Under the pieces are notes generated by a model. That model had not been told where the DNA came from. It saw nothing but the letters and a program-made list of their open reading frames with translations, and made no database searches. Below, piece by piece: positions 26,335-36,103 of a stretch of 64,000 nt of DNA. The stretch comes from Agrococcus sp. SGAir0287 (GTDB lineage: Bacteria > Actinomycetota > Actinomycetes > Actinomycetales > Microbacteriaceae), in NCBI RefSeq assembly GCF_005484985.1, contig NZ_CP027942.1:3020768-3084767 (forward strand), given 5' to 3'. Positions within the stretch are counted from its first letter, which is position 1; every line of letters begins with the position of its first letter. A program made the translations under genes and the position numbers.

Positions 26335-27402
26335 TCAGTCCTTCGACCGCAGCCGGATGAGGCGGGCCTGCCCCTCCTCGCGCATCTGCGCGAGCTCCTC
26401 GTGCGCCGTCACGAAGTCGGTGAACGAGCGGTAGCCGAGCGACTTCTCGTTGAACGAGGGATCCATGCGCTTCATCTGCGCCTTCACGACGTTGGCGTGC
26501 AGCCATTCGTCGTCGTCCTTCGCGTGGCTCACGCGCATCGCTCGCTCGAGCAGCGCCGCAGCGGCCTCCTCGGCGTCGCCGATCGGGTCGGCGCCCTCGT
26601 CGTCCTCGTCGTCGTCGATCTCGACGATCTCCCGCTCGACGGGCTTCGACGCGGGCGGCGCCTTCGCCTCGGTCGCCGGCGCCTCGGCGGTCGCATCGTC
26701 GGCCTTCGGCCTGCGGCGGCGTCCGGTCGTCCTCGGCTGCTCGGCCTCGGTCGGCGTCTGGGCCTCCTCGGCCTGTGCCGCGGCCTGCGTCGCCCGCGCC
26801 TGCTCGGCGAGCTCGGCCTTGGTCGGGATCACCGGGCGCTCGACGCCGGGCAGCGCGTCGTAGTCGGCGAACTCGTCGCACGCGGCGGCGAGCGACTTCG
26901 ACGTCGAGCCGGCCACGCCGATGCCGACGACGAAGCGGCCCAGGCGCTTCGCCTTCTGCGCGAGCGCGATGTAGTCGGAGTCGCCGGCGACGATCACGAC
27001 GTGCGTGATGTCGGGCAGGCGGAACAGATCCTCCATGACGTCGACGGCGAGGCGGATGTCGGCGCCGTTCTTGATGCCGCGCGTCGTGGGGAACAGCTGC
27101 ACGAGGTCGACGGCGCGCGAGAGCAGCTGCTGCCGGTAGCCGGCGTTCACCGCGACCGACCAGTCGGCGTACGCCTTCGAGATGACGGGCGTGCCGAACG
27201 ACGCCGCGTAGTCGAGGATCGCGCCGACGTCGACCGTCGCCTGCTCGACGCGCGTCGCGACCGCATCCGTCGATCCGCGCTGCACCGACTTCACCCGCTG
27301 CTGATGGAAGGTGCCCCTGCCGTGCAGCTGGTCGTAGCGCGAGATGACGATGTTGTCGAAGTCGATGTAGACGGCGACGCGGGAGTCGGCCGGATCGATC
27401 AT
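26335..27402 (-). CDS. NYN-domain protein with C-terminal LOTUS/OST-HTH-like domain
   Basis: A 355-residue protein with AAAGGGG upstream of the ATG. Residues ~1-165 are a NYN (PIN-like) nuclease domain: VYIDFDNI gives two acidic ligands, NGADIRLAVDVMEDL the third, and VIVAGDSDYIALAQKAKRLG the fourth. A ~120-residue Ala/Glu/Thr-rich low-complexity linker with an EIVEIDDDEDDEGAD acidic cluster follows. The last ~70 residues (LLERAMRVSHAKDDDEWLHA… KSLGYRSFTDFVTAHEEL) match the OST-HTH/LOTUS-type winged helix seen in RNA-binding proteins. An RNA-targeting nuclease role is inferred. Confidence 0.75.
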   Translation of the reverse strand: MIDPADSRVAVYIDFDNIVISRYDQLHGRGTFHQQRVKSVQRGSTDAVATRVEQATVDVGAILDYAASFGTPVISKAYADWSVAVNAGYRQQLLSRAVDLVQLFPTTRGIKNGADIRLAVDVMEDLFRLPDITHVVIVAGDSDYIALAQKAKRLGRFVVGIGVAGSTSKSLAAACDEFADYDALPGVERPVIPTKAELAEQARATQAAAQAEEAQTPTEAEQPRTTGRRRRPKADDATAEAPATEAKAPPASKPVEREIVEIDDDEDDEGADPIGDAEEAAAALLERAMRVSHAKDDDEWLHANVVKAQMKRMDPSFNEKSLGYRSFTDFVTAHEELAQMREEGQARLIRLRSKD

Positions 27403-27582
27403 GAAGCCCCTTTCGGCGGCCTCCAGTGTCGCATCCGTGCGGTGGGACGCGGTGTGCGACGCCGTGCGTCGCCAGCCCTGCCGCCGATCAGGTGCGCGGG
27501 AGTACCATCCACCCGGGCCGTCGCCCCTTCCGGCGGTCGTCAGGGCGTCGCAGGACGCGACGAGTGCACGAGGAGACCCGAC

Positions 27583-28485
27583 GTGAGCAGCACGACCCCC
27601 GCAGGCTGGTATCCGGACCCCGAGCGCGAGGGCGCGACGCGCTGGTGGGACGGCACCCAGTGGGCGCCGTCGCAGGAGCCCGCCGCGAGCGACGACCGCT
27701 TCAAGCCGAAGGACGCCGCGGCGACGGATGCCGGCGCAGCCGACGCGAGCAGCGCGGCGAGCACGGAGCAGTCGTGGTCGCCCGAGCCCTCCGCCGCGTC
27801 CAGCACGGGCTGGGACGGGCAGCCGTCGACCGACGCATCCGCCGCGTCGTGGAGCCCGACGCCGTCGACGCCCGCCGCATCCGCACCGTCGTGGCAGCAG
27901 CAGGAGACCCCGTCGTGGCAGCAGCCCGCCGGCCAGGCGTGGGGGCAGCAGGAGGCGCAGCCGACCTACGGCGCGCCGCAGGACTTCAGCCAGGCCGGCA
28001 CCCAGCAGTGGAACCAGTACGACCAGCAGCCGAGGAAGAGCCGCAAGGGCCTCGTCATCGGCCTCGTCGCGGGTGGCCTCGTGCTCGTGCTGCTGCTCGT
28101 CGTCGGCGGCGGCCTCCTCGTGACGAACCTCATCTCGAACGCCACGCAGCAGACGCAGACGCAGGGCGGCGGAGGCGGCGGCACGGGTGGCGGCGCGCAG
28201 GGCCCCGGGTCGTGGCAGGTCCAGGTCGCCGAGGGTGGCGCGCCGTCGGTCACGCAGTTCGAGATCACCACCGACGGCACGTACGAGATCAGCGTCGCCG
28301 CCACGAACGGCGCCGACCCGCGGATCACCCTGACGGGCAACGGGCAGACGTGGGAGGACGACGACAGCGGCGAGGGCGTCGACTCGCTGCTCGAGGTCCC
28401 GCTGACCGCCGGCACGTACACCCTCTCGGTCGAGGAGTACTTCGGCGACGCGCTCACCGCGACGGTCACCGTCACGCAGCGCTGA
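27583..28485 (+). CDS. DUF2510 membrane protein with extracellular beta-domain
   Basis: A 300-residue protein, GTG start after CGAGGAGA. Residues ~5-30 are a DUF2510 motif (AGWYPDPEREGATRWWDGTQW). A ~110-residue Gln/Ser/Pro/Ala-rich linker, with repeated W-Q-Q-Q/W-G-Q-Q words, precedes one transmembrane helix (LVIGLVAGGLVLVLLLVVGG, ~residues 150-175). The C-terminal ~100 residues form a beta-sandwich-like segment after a Gly-rich hinge (SWQVQVAEGGAPSVTQFEIT…), which resembles a PPC-type or surface beta domain. The cell-surface role is unknown. A strong terminator hairpin follows. Confidence 0.75.
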   Translation: MSSTTPAGWYPDPEREGATRWWDGTQWAPSQEPAASDDRFKPKDAAATDAGAADASSAASTEQSWSPEPSAASSTGWDGQPSTDASAASWSPTPSTPAASAPSWQQQETPSWQQPAGQAWGQQEAQPTYGAPQDFSQAGTQQWNQYDQQPRKSRKGLVIGLVAGGLVLVLLLVVGGGLLVTNLISNATQQTQTQGGGGGGTGGGAQGPGSWQVQVAEGGAPSVTQFEITTDGTYEISVAATNGADPRITLTGNGQTWEDDDSGEGVDSLLEVPLTAGTYTLSVEEYFGDALTATVTVTQR

Positions 28486-28493
28486 TCGAGACC

Positions 28494-28530
28494 GCACGAC
28501 GGCCCGGGCATCGCGCCCGGGCCGTCGTGC
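28494..28530 (+). terminator. Rho-independent-like hairpin after the DUF2510 gene
   Basis: A perfect 15-bp stem, GCACGACGGCCCGGG over CCCGGGCCGTCGTGC, with a 7-base loop, starting 9 bases after the stop of the DUF2510 gene. No T-run follows, as is common in GC-rich actinobacteria. It could also end transcription of the convergent YciI-like gene. Confidence 0.75.
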
Positions 28531-28573
28531 TTCCATCCCTGGTCGCAGCGCCACGGATCGCGGCGTGCCGCCG

Positions 28574-28954
28574 TCAGTCGAGCGGGAACACCCTTCGCCA
28601 CTCCACCGATCCGCCGGCGACCGGCACGCTCGCGGCGATCGCCGCTGCCGCCCGATCGTCGGCTGCATCGATGAGGTAGATGCCCGCGACGTGCTCGGTC
28701 AGCTCGATCGACGCGCCGTCGGTGAAGACGGCCTCGCCCTCGCGATCCGGACCACCGCCGCGGACGACGCCGCCGTGGTCGGATCGCTGGAGCACGATCG
28801 CCTGATCGATGCGGCTGCCGAGCGCGCGGACGATGCTCGCGAACCTGGCCTGCTGGCCGTCTTCGTCGGGATCCGATCCGAACGCCTCGCCTCCTGGCAT
28901 GAAGCGATCCGAGTCCCACCCTCGATGACGGACGATGAACGCGTACTGCGCCAT
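28574..28954 (-). CDS. YciI-like/DGPF-domain protein
   Basis: A 126-residue protein with AGGAGG upstream of its ATG. YAFIVRHRGWDSDRFMPGG and SIRALGSRIDQAIVLQRSDHGGV-like segments fit a YCII/DGPFAETKE-type ferredoxin-like fold; a loop (VVRGGGPDREGEAVFTDGAS) resembles the VRDGPFAETKE motif of the sigma-factor-associated DGPF family. The C-terminal AIAASVPVAGGSVEWRRVFP is also typical. Function not established. Convergent with the DUF2510 gene. Confidence 0.75.
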   Translation of the reverse strand: MAQYAFIVRHRGWDSDRFMPGGEAFGSDPDEDGQQARFASIVRALGSRIDQAIVLQRSDHGGVVRGGGPDREGEAVFTDGASIELTEHVAGIYLIDAADDRAAAAIAASVPVAGGSVEWRRVFPLD

Positions 28955-29176
28955 GTGCACCTCCTGGTCATCGTGGAGACGCACGAGCGGCTCCGCATTC
29001 GACACGGCTCGCCCGACGCCGATCGTCGCGCCGACGACGAGCAGCAGCGTACGCGCGCGATCCGCGGTCCGTCGCGCGAGAGGTCGGATCCGACACGCCC
29101 GAGGGGTGCGCGCGGAGGTTGCATCCGGCGCAGGATCTCGGCATCGTGGCGTGCTCGCGATCCGAGAGGAGCATCC

Positions 29177-29455
29177 ATGCTCACCCTGACCGAGACCGCC
29201 CAGACCGTCATCACCGGCATCGTCGGCCAGTCCGACGTCGCCGACACCGGAGGCCTGCGCATCAGCGCCGCCGGTGGCGACCAGCTGAACGTCGGCGTCG
29301 CACCCGCCCCGAGCGAGGGCGACCAGGTGCTCGACGCATCCGGCGCGCGCGTCTTCCTCGACGACGTCGCCACGACGCAGCTGGCGGACAAGGTGCTCGA
29401 CGCCGCGCCCGACGACCAGGGCCGCGTCACCTTCACCATCGCGCAGCAGGGCTGA
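29177..29455 (+). CDS. HesB/IscA-like protein lacking cysteines
   Basis: A 92-residue protein with GAGAGGAG upstream of the ATG. LTLTETAQTVITGIVGQS, GGLRISAAGGDQLNV and GARVFLDDVATTQLADKVLD follow the A-type iron-sulfur carrier (IscA/HesB) fold. All three cluster-ligand Cys of that family are absent and the protein has no Cys, so it cannot bind a cluster in the usual way. Similar Cys-less members occur in actinobacteria with unknown function. A terminator hairpin follows. Confidence 0.7.
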   Translation: MLTLTETAQTVITGIVGQSDVADTGGLRISAAGGDQLNVGVAPAPSEGDQVLDASGARVFLDDVATTQLADKVLDAAPDDQGRVTFTIAQQG

Positions 29456-29470
29456 CGCGATCCACGCCTG

Positions 29471-29500
29471 CGGGGCGCCGACCATCCGGTCGGCGCCCCG
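29471..29500 (+). terminator. Terminator-like hairpin after the HesB-like gene
   Basis: A perfect 13-bp stem CGGGGCGCCGACC/GGTCGGCGCCCCG with an ATCC loop, 15 bases after the stop. It separates the HesB-like gene from the aldo/keto reductase gene. Confidence 0.75.
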
Positions 29501-29569
29501 TTCGCGTGCGCGGTGGACACGGATGCGCGACCCCTGTCGCGCGATCGCTCGACGCGACAGCATGGGGGC

Positions 29570-30403
29570 ATGCTCACGATCCCCACCGTGCCGCTCGCCG
29601 ACGGCACCGCCTTCCCCGAGCTCGGCCTCGGCACCTACAAGCTCGACGGCGAGGAGGGCGTCGCCGCGATCCGTTCGGCGCTCGACGTCGGCTACCGGCT
29701 GCTCGACACCGCCGTGAACTACGGCAACGAGGAGGAGGTGGGGCGTGCGATCCGCGACGGCGGCGTGCCGCGCGACGCGATCCTCGTCACGTCGAAGGTG
29801 CCCGGCCGCGACCACGGCACCGACGAGACGCGCCGCAGCGTCGACGGCTCGCTCGAGCGGCTCGGCCTCGACCGCATCGACCTGCACCTCATCCACTGGC
29901 CGAACCCGTCGGTCGACCGCTACGTCGAGACCTTCGCCACCCTCGTCGCGCTGCGCGACGAGGGCGTCATCGGCTCGGTGGGCGTGTCGAACTTCACCGA
30001 GGAGATGCTCGTGCGCGTCGCCGACGCGACCGGCGTGATGCCCGCGGTGAACCAGGTCGAGCTGCACCCCTACTTCCCGCAGGCGAACCTGCGCGCGTTC
30101 CACGCCGAGCACGGCATCCGCACCGAGTCGTGGAGCCCGCTCGCGCGACGCAGCGAGCTGCTCACCGAGCGCATCGTCGTCGACGTCGCGGCGACGCACG
30201 GCGTGACGCCGACGCAGGCCGTGCTGCGCTGGCACACGCAGCTCGGCTCGACGCCGATCCCGAAGTCGTCGAGCGCCGAGCGGCAGCGCGAGAACGCCGA
30301 CGTGTTCGGCTTCACGCTCGACGACGCCGAGCTGCGCGCCATCTCGTCGCTCGCGCGCGGCCGCCTCTGGGATGGCGACCCGGAGCGGCACGAGGAGATG
30401 TGA
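29570..30403 (+). CDS. Aldo/keto reductase
   Basis: A 277-residue NADPH-dependent reductase of the AKR superfamily. LGLGTYKLDGEEGVAAIRSA and YRLLDTAVNYGNEEEVGRAI carry the catalytic Asp and Tyr; VTSKVPGRDHG has the Lys and LHLIHWPNPS the His of the tetrad. SIPKSS-type cofactor loop TPIPKSSSAERQRENADVFGF is also present. It reduces aldehydes or ketones, e.g. 2,5-diketo-D-gluconate-type enzymes in this clade. Its stop overlaps the next gene's ATG by one base, so the two are probably co-translated. Confidence 0.92.
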   Translation: MLTIPTVPLADGTAFPELGLGTYKLDGEEGVAAIRSALDVGYRLLDTAVNYGNEEEVGRAIRDGGVPRDAILVTSKVPGRDHGTDETRRSVDGSLERLGLDRIDLHLIHWPNPSVDRYVETFATLVALRDEGVIGSVGVSNFTEEMLVRVADATGVMPAVNQVELHPYFPQANLRAFHAEHGIRTESWSPLARRSELLTERIVVDVAATHGVTPTQAVLRWHTQLGSTPIPKSSSAERQRENADVFGFTLDDAELRAISSLARGRLWDGDPERHEEM

Positions 30404-30791
30404 TGGCGCTCGTGCAGGTGGCGCAACGCGCCGAGGATCTCGCCCGGGCGACCGCGTGGTACTCGGCCGTGCTGGGTGGCGGCCCGGTCGCCACGTACGA
30501 TCCGCCGGGCTTGGTCTTCTTCGACCTCGGAGGCGTGCGCCTCCTCCTCGAGCACGGCGCGCCCTCCGCGCTCGTGTACCTCGGCGTCGACGACGTGGAT
30601 GCCGCGCTCACGCGGGCGATCGCCGCCGGCGGCGCGGAGCACACGGCACCGCATGTCATCTTCTCCCACGCCGACGCGACGCTCGGACCGGCCGGCACCG
30701 ACGAGTGGCAGGCGTTCGTGCGCGACACCGAGGGCAACCTCGTGGGCCTCGTCGAGCAGCGGGTCGCCGCCGTGGCGCGGGAGGCGAGCGG

Positions 30792-30795
<4 letters not shown>
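30403..30795 (+). CDS. VOC-family protein
   Basis: A 130-residue protein with paired VOC modules: VQVAQRAEDLARATAWYSAV, then LVYLGVDDVDAALTRAIAAG and DEWQAFVRDTEGNLVGLVEQ. The Glu in the last segment is a metal-ligand position. Probably a bleomycin-resistance/dioxygenase-like small enzyme or binding protein. Translationally coupled to the aldo/keto reductase; its stop overlaps the convergent dnaB stop (CTAG). Confidence 0.75.
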
Positions 30796-32255
<1,460 letters not shown>

Positions 32256-32353
32256 TGCCCCTCCGCTCCTGCTCGATCGACACGAACCTCGTCACCATAG
32301 GAGCCGCGTGCTCGGCCGACCAAGCCGACCCTGTTGACGACACGCGGTGCGCC

Positions 32354-32416
32354 TGTGGACGAGGTGTGGACAACCATGGGCGGAACCACCCACATCCGGC
32401 GGATGCCTGTGGACAA
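32354..32416. promoter_or_regulatory. DnaA boxes upstream of dnaB
   Basis: Two perfect DnaA boxes TGTGGACAA (reverse of TTGTCCACA) lie at 32365-32373 and 32408-32416, 43 bases apart, and a one-mismatch version TGTGGACGA at 32354-32362. They sit 110-160 bases upstream of the dnaB start in a gap that otherwise holds only the end of the TetR gene. DnaA may control dnaB or this cluster may titrate DnaA. The rest of 32256-32503 shows no gene. Confidence 0.7.
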
Positions 32417-32503
32417 CCCTGTGGCGAGTTCTCGGCGAGAGTGCGAATACCACCATCTGACCGGTCGTTTCCATTTCCACAGGTGAGGGGTGGAAATCCA
32501 CCT

Positions 32504-33121
32504 TCAGTGCACGTCGAGACTTCTCGTCGCAGCGTGGGTGGGGATGAGGGATGTGGACAGCAGGGTCCAGATCCACGTCGCGGCCTGCTCGGGAGCGGGT
32601 CGCGGGCGCATGTGCAGCCACTGGCCGACGACCGCGATCGCTGCACCCGACACCGCGGCGACCTCGAGGTCGACGGGCACGTCGGTCGTCGGCACCGAGC
32701 CGGTGCCGCGCGCACGCTCGACGCCCTCGCGCACGATGGCGTCGATGCGGTCGCGCATGCGCGCCGTCGCGAGCGCCGAGCCATGCGGGCCGAGCACGCG
32801 GCGGAAGAGCGACGCGTTGGCGCTCGCGTGCTCGAGGAACGTCTCGAGGGTGCGCAGGATCTGCTCCTCGTCGGGCAGGTCGGCGGCGCCACGAGCGAGC
32901 TCGGTCGCCCGCGAGCGCTCGGCGGCGTCGTCGACGGCGGCGTCGATCGCGTCGGCGAGCAGCGTCTCCTTGTCGGCGTAGTGCTGGTAGAAGCTCGAGC
33001 GGTGCACGCCGGCGCGCGCGGCGATGTCGGCGACCGAGATCGCATCGAGCGGCTGCTCGCGAGCGAGCGCGAGCAGCGCCTGCTGCAGGCTGCCGCGCGT
33101 GCGCGCGATCCGCGGATCCAT
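32504..33121 (-). CDS. TetR-family regulator of the MMPL exporter
   Basis: A 205-residue protein. N-terminal HTH: ARTRGSLQQALLALAREQPL, DAISVADIAARAGVHRSSFY, QHYADKETLLADAIDAAVDD. The C-terminal domain is a typical TetR_C-type helical dimer/ligand domain. It is divergent from an MMPL transporter, with two palindromic sites between them, a standard autoregulated repressor-pump pair. The inducer is unknown. Confidence 0.88.
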   Translation of the reverse strand: MDPRIARTRGSLQQALLALAREQPLDAISVADIAARAGVHRSSFYQHYADKETLLADAIDAAVDDAAERSRATELARGAADLPDEEQILRTLETFLEHASANASLFRRVLGPHGSALATARMRDRIDAIVREGVERARGTGSVPTTDVPVDLEVAAVSGAAIAVVGQWLHMRPRPAPEQAATWIWTLLSTSLIPTHAATRSLDVH

Positions 33122-33143
33122 CCTTCGAGGATGCCATGGGAAT

Positions 33144-33175
33144 CCGACAGGTGTCGATTCTCCGACAACTGTCGG
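33144..33175. promoter_or_regulatory. Twin palindromes, likely TetR operators
   Basis: Two 14-base palindromes 18 bases apart: CCGACAGGTGTCGA at 33144-33157 and the perfect CCGACAACTGTCGG at 33162-33175. They lie 62-93 bases upstream of the MMPL start and 23-54 bases upstream of the TetR start. Two half-symmetric sites on nearly the same helix face fit binding by two dimers. Confidence 0.7.
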
Positions 33176-33236
33176 TTAGCATCGACTCGGCCCGACGTCG
33201 TGCCGACCGCTCCCGCCTCGCCGTCGAAAGGCATCC

Positions 33237-35774
33237 ATGGCTCTCCTCCTCGCCCGCCTGGGGCGCTTCGCCGCACGCCGCGCCTGGGTCGTGATCGTCG
33301 CGTGGCTCGTGCTGCTCGGCGGCGGCGTCGCCGCCTTCCTCGCGTTCGGCGGCACGCTCGCCACGAACGTCACGATCCCCGGCACGCAGACGCAGCAGGT
33401 GGGCGACGAGATCGCCGACGAGCTCGGCGGCCAGAGCACCGGCACCGCGAACGTCGTCTTCTCGACCGACGACGGCTCCGCGTTCACCGACGAGCAGCGC
33501 GCGGACATCGCCGACCTGCTCGAGCGGATCGGCGAGACCGACTCGGTGGAGGCGACCGTCGACCCCTTCACGACCGAGCAGCAGCGCGCCGATCAGGAGT
33601 CGCAGCTCGAGGCGTCCGCCGCGCAGCTCGCGTCGAGCCAGGCGGAGCTGGATGCGGGCCAGCAGCAGCTCGACGCCGGCCAGGCCGAGCTCGACGCGAG
33701 CCGTGAGCAGCTCGACGCGGCGCTCGCGCAGGCGGCGGGCACGCCGCTCGAGGCACAGCTGCAGGGGCAGCTGGCGCAGCTCGAGGCCGGGCAGCAGCAG
33801 CTCGACGACCAGCAGGCGCAGCTCGACGACGGCCAGGCGCAGCTCGACGCCGGGCAGACGCAGCTCGAGGCCGGCGAGACGCTGCTGCAGGCGGCGGACG
33901 CGCTGCAGTTCGTCTCGAGCGACGACAGCGCCGCCATCGCCGTCATCCAGTTCACGACGAGCGCCTACGAGGTGCCGGCCGAGGACAAGACGGCCATCGT
34001 CGAGGCCATCGAGGGTGCGGACATCCCCGGCGTCACCGTCGACGCCTCGGCGGAGCTGACGAACAACGTCAACGACCTCGTCGGCCCTGCGGAGATCATC
34101 GGCGTCGTCGTCGCGGCGATCGTGCTCCTCGTCATGCTGCGGGCGCTGCTGCCCGCGATGCTGCCGATCGTCGCGTCGCTCATCGGCATCGGCGTCGGCG
34201 TCACGACGGCGCTCGCGCTCTCGAGCGTCGTCGAGATGACGTCGATCACGCCCGTCCTCGGCGTGATGCTGGGCCTCGCGGTCGGCATCGACTACACGCT
34301 CTTCATCGTCAACCGCCATCGGACGCAGCTGCGGCGCGGCCTCGAGGTGCGCGAGTCGATCGCCCTCGCGAACGGCACCTCGGGCACGGCGGTGCTCTTC
34401 GCCGGCTCGACGGTCGTCATCGCGCTGCTCGCGCTCAACGTCACCGGCATCGGCTTCCTCGGCGTGATGGGGTCCGTCGGCGCATGGTGCGTCGCCGTCG
34501 CCGTGATGATCGCCGTCTCGCTCACGCCCGCCGCGCTCTCGCTGATGGGGATGCGGGTGCTGACGCGGAAGGAGCGGCGCACGGTGCAGTCCGCGCCGGC
34601 CGAGGTCGCGCATCCGACGCCCATGCGCTCGGGGGTCGCCGTGCTGCGCGTCGTGCTCGCGGTCGCCGCGCTCGCCGTCATCGCCATCCCTGCGCTGTCG
34701 ATGCGACTCGGCCTGCCCGACGGCTCGGCCGAGCCGCAGGACTCGACGCAGTACGCCGCGTACCAGACGACCGCGCGCGAGTTCGGCGAGGGCCTCAATG
34801 GCCCGCTCGTCGTGTCCGCGAGGCTCGATGCGCCGATGGCCGACGACGAGGTCGTGACGACCGAGGCGGCGATCGTCGAGCAGCTCATGGGCGTCGACGA
34901 CGTCGAGGGCGTCGCACCGGTCGGCGTCGGCGAGGACGACGACTTCATCGTCTTCCAGCTCGTGCCCGCCGAGGGTCCCGCGAGCGTCTCGACCGAGCGG
35001 CTCGTCCACGAGCTGCGCGACCTCCAGCCGATCGACGGCGTCGCGTCGTACGGCGTCGCGGGCACCGCGAGCGGCAACATCGACCTGTCGGAGACGATCG
35101 GCGATGCGCTGCCTGCCTACGTCGCGATCGTCATCGGGCTGTCGTTCCTCATCCTGCTCGTCGTCTTCCGATCGATCCTCGTGCCGCTCATCGCGACGGC
35201 CGGCTTCGCGCTGTCGCTGTTCGCCGCGCTCGGCGCCGTCACCGCGGTCTACCAGTGGGGCTGGCTCGGCGAGGTCTTCGGCGTCCACGACCCGGGTCCC
35301 GTGCTGAGCTTCGCACCCGTCGTCGTCACCGGCGTGCTCTTCGGCCTCGCGATGGACTACCAGCTCTTCCTCGTCTCGGGCATGCGCGAGGCGTTCGTGC
35401 ACGGCTCGCGCGCGAAGGAGGCGGTCGTCGTCGGGCTGCGGAACGGCGCGCCGGTCGTCACGGCGGCGGCGATCATCATGATCAGCGTCTTCGGCGGCTT
35501 CGTCTTCTCGCACATGGCGATGGTGCGGCCGTTCGGGTTCGGCCTGGCGATCGGCGTGCTGTTCGACGCGTTCGTCGTGCGCATGCTGCTCATCCCCGCC
35601 GCGATGCACCTGCTGGGCCGCTCGGCGTGGTGGATCCCGCGCTGGCTCGACCGCATCCTGCCGAACGTCGACGTCGAGGGCTCGAGCCTCGAGCGCGACG
35701 CCGGTCGCACGCCGCATCCGACGACGGCGGAGCTCGCCGCCGCCGAGGTGTGCTCGGCGCCGACCAAGGACTGA
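33237..35774 (+). CDS. MMPL-family RND transporter
   Basis: An 845-residue membrane protein with two repeats of one helix, a large extracytoplasmic loop and five helices. The first loop (residues ~115-225) carries a periodic coiled-coil with words like QLDAGQQQLDAGQAELDA. The GxxxDY motif of MMPL pumps is visible in GLAVGIDYTLFIVNRHRTQL and again in GLAMDYQLFLVSGMREAFVH, giving the proton-relay Asp/Tyr pairs. Family members export lipids or drugs with proton motive force; YdfJ/MmpL-like. Controlled by the divergent TetR. A terminator hairpin follows. Confidence 0.9.
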   Translation: MALLLARLGRFAARRAWVVIVAWLVLLGGGVAAFLAFGGTLATNVTIPGTQTQQVGDEIADELGGQSTGTANVVFSTDDGSAFTDEQRADIADLLERIGETDSVEATVDPFTTEQQRADQESQLEASAAQLASSQAELDAGQQQLDAGQAELDASREQLDAALAQAAGTPLEAQLQGQLAQLEAGQQQLDDQQAQLDDGQAQLDAGQTQLEAGETLLQAADALQFVSSDDSAAIAVIQFTTSAYEVPAEDKTAIVEAIEGADIPGVTVDASAELTNNVNDLVGPAEIIGVVVAAIVLLVMLRALLPAMLPIVASLIGIGVGVTTALALSSVVEMTSITPVLGVMLGLAVGIDYTLFIVNRHRTQLRRGLEVRESIALANGTSGTAVLFAGSTVVIALLALNVTGIGFLGVMGSVGAWCVAVAVMIAVSLTPAALSLMGMRVLTRKERRTVQSAPAEVAHPTPMRSGVAVLRVVLAVAALAVIAIPALSMRLGLPDGSAEPQDSTQYAAYQTTAREFGEGLNGPLVVSARLDAPMADDEVVTTEAAIVEQLMGVDDVEGVAPVGVGEDDDFIVFQLVPAEGPASVSTERLVHELRDLQPIDGVASYGVAGTASGNIDLSETIGDALPAYVAIVIGLSFLILLVVFRSILVPLIATAGFALSLFAALGAVTAVYQWGWLGEVFGVHDPGPVLSFAPVVVTGVLFGLAMDYQLFLVSGMREAFVHGSRAKEAVVVGLRNGAPVVTAAAIIMISVFGGFVFSHMAMVRPFGFGLAIGVLFDAFVVRMLLIPAAMHLLGRSAWWIPRWLDRILPNVDVEGSSLERDAGRTPHPTTAELAAAEVCSAPTKD

Positions 35775-35782
35775 CGCACGCG

Positions 35783-35816
35783 CGAAGGGCCCCGACCTGA
35801 TGGTCGGGGCCCTTCG
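35783..35816 (+). terminator. Terminator hairpin after the MMPL gene
   Basis: Perfect 15-bp stem CGAAGGGCCCCGACC/GGTCGGGGCCCTTCG with a TGAT loop, 8 bases after the MMPL stop. The GAAGGGCCCC core is shared with the hairpin after trxA at 56.5 kb. Confidence 0.85.
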
Positions 35817-35854
35817 TGGCATTCGCCGTCCTCGATGCTCGAGCCGCGAGCGCT

Positions 35855-36076
35855 GCGAGCCTCGAGAGGCCCCCACGAGTCGGTGGGCTCCCTTCGAGGC
35901 TCGCTCCGCTCGCACCTCACGGAGCGGTCGAGGGGATCGCACCGCGCGCCCCTCGACCAGCTGGTGGGTGGACGCCCGGCGGGCGCAGCGAGCCTCGAGA
36001 GGCCCCACGAGTCGGCGGGCTTCCTTCGAGGCTCGCTCCGCTCGCACCTCACGGAGCGGTCGAGGGGATCGCACCG
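35855..36076. repeat. Tandemly duplicated R2-type repeat
   Basis: Two ~90-bp direct copies (35855-35946 and 35988-36076) separated by ~41 bases. Each reads GCGAGCCTCGAGAGGCCCC… and ends with GCTCGCACCTCACGGAGCG, the right-hand inverted end of family R2, followed by GTCGAGGGGATCGCACCG. They fill the gap between the convergent MMPL and HAD genes; no coding signal is seen there. Confidence 0.8.
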
Positions 36077-36103
36077 CCGCGCGGCCCGCGGGCGGACGCG
36101 GGA

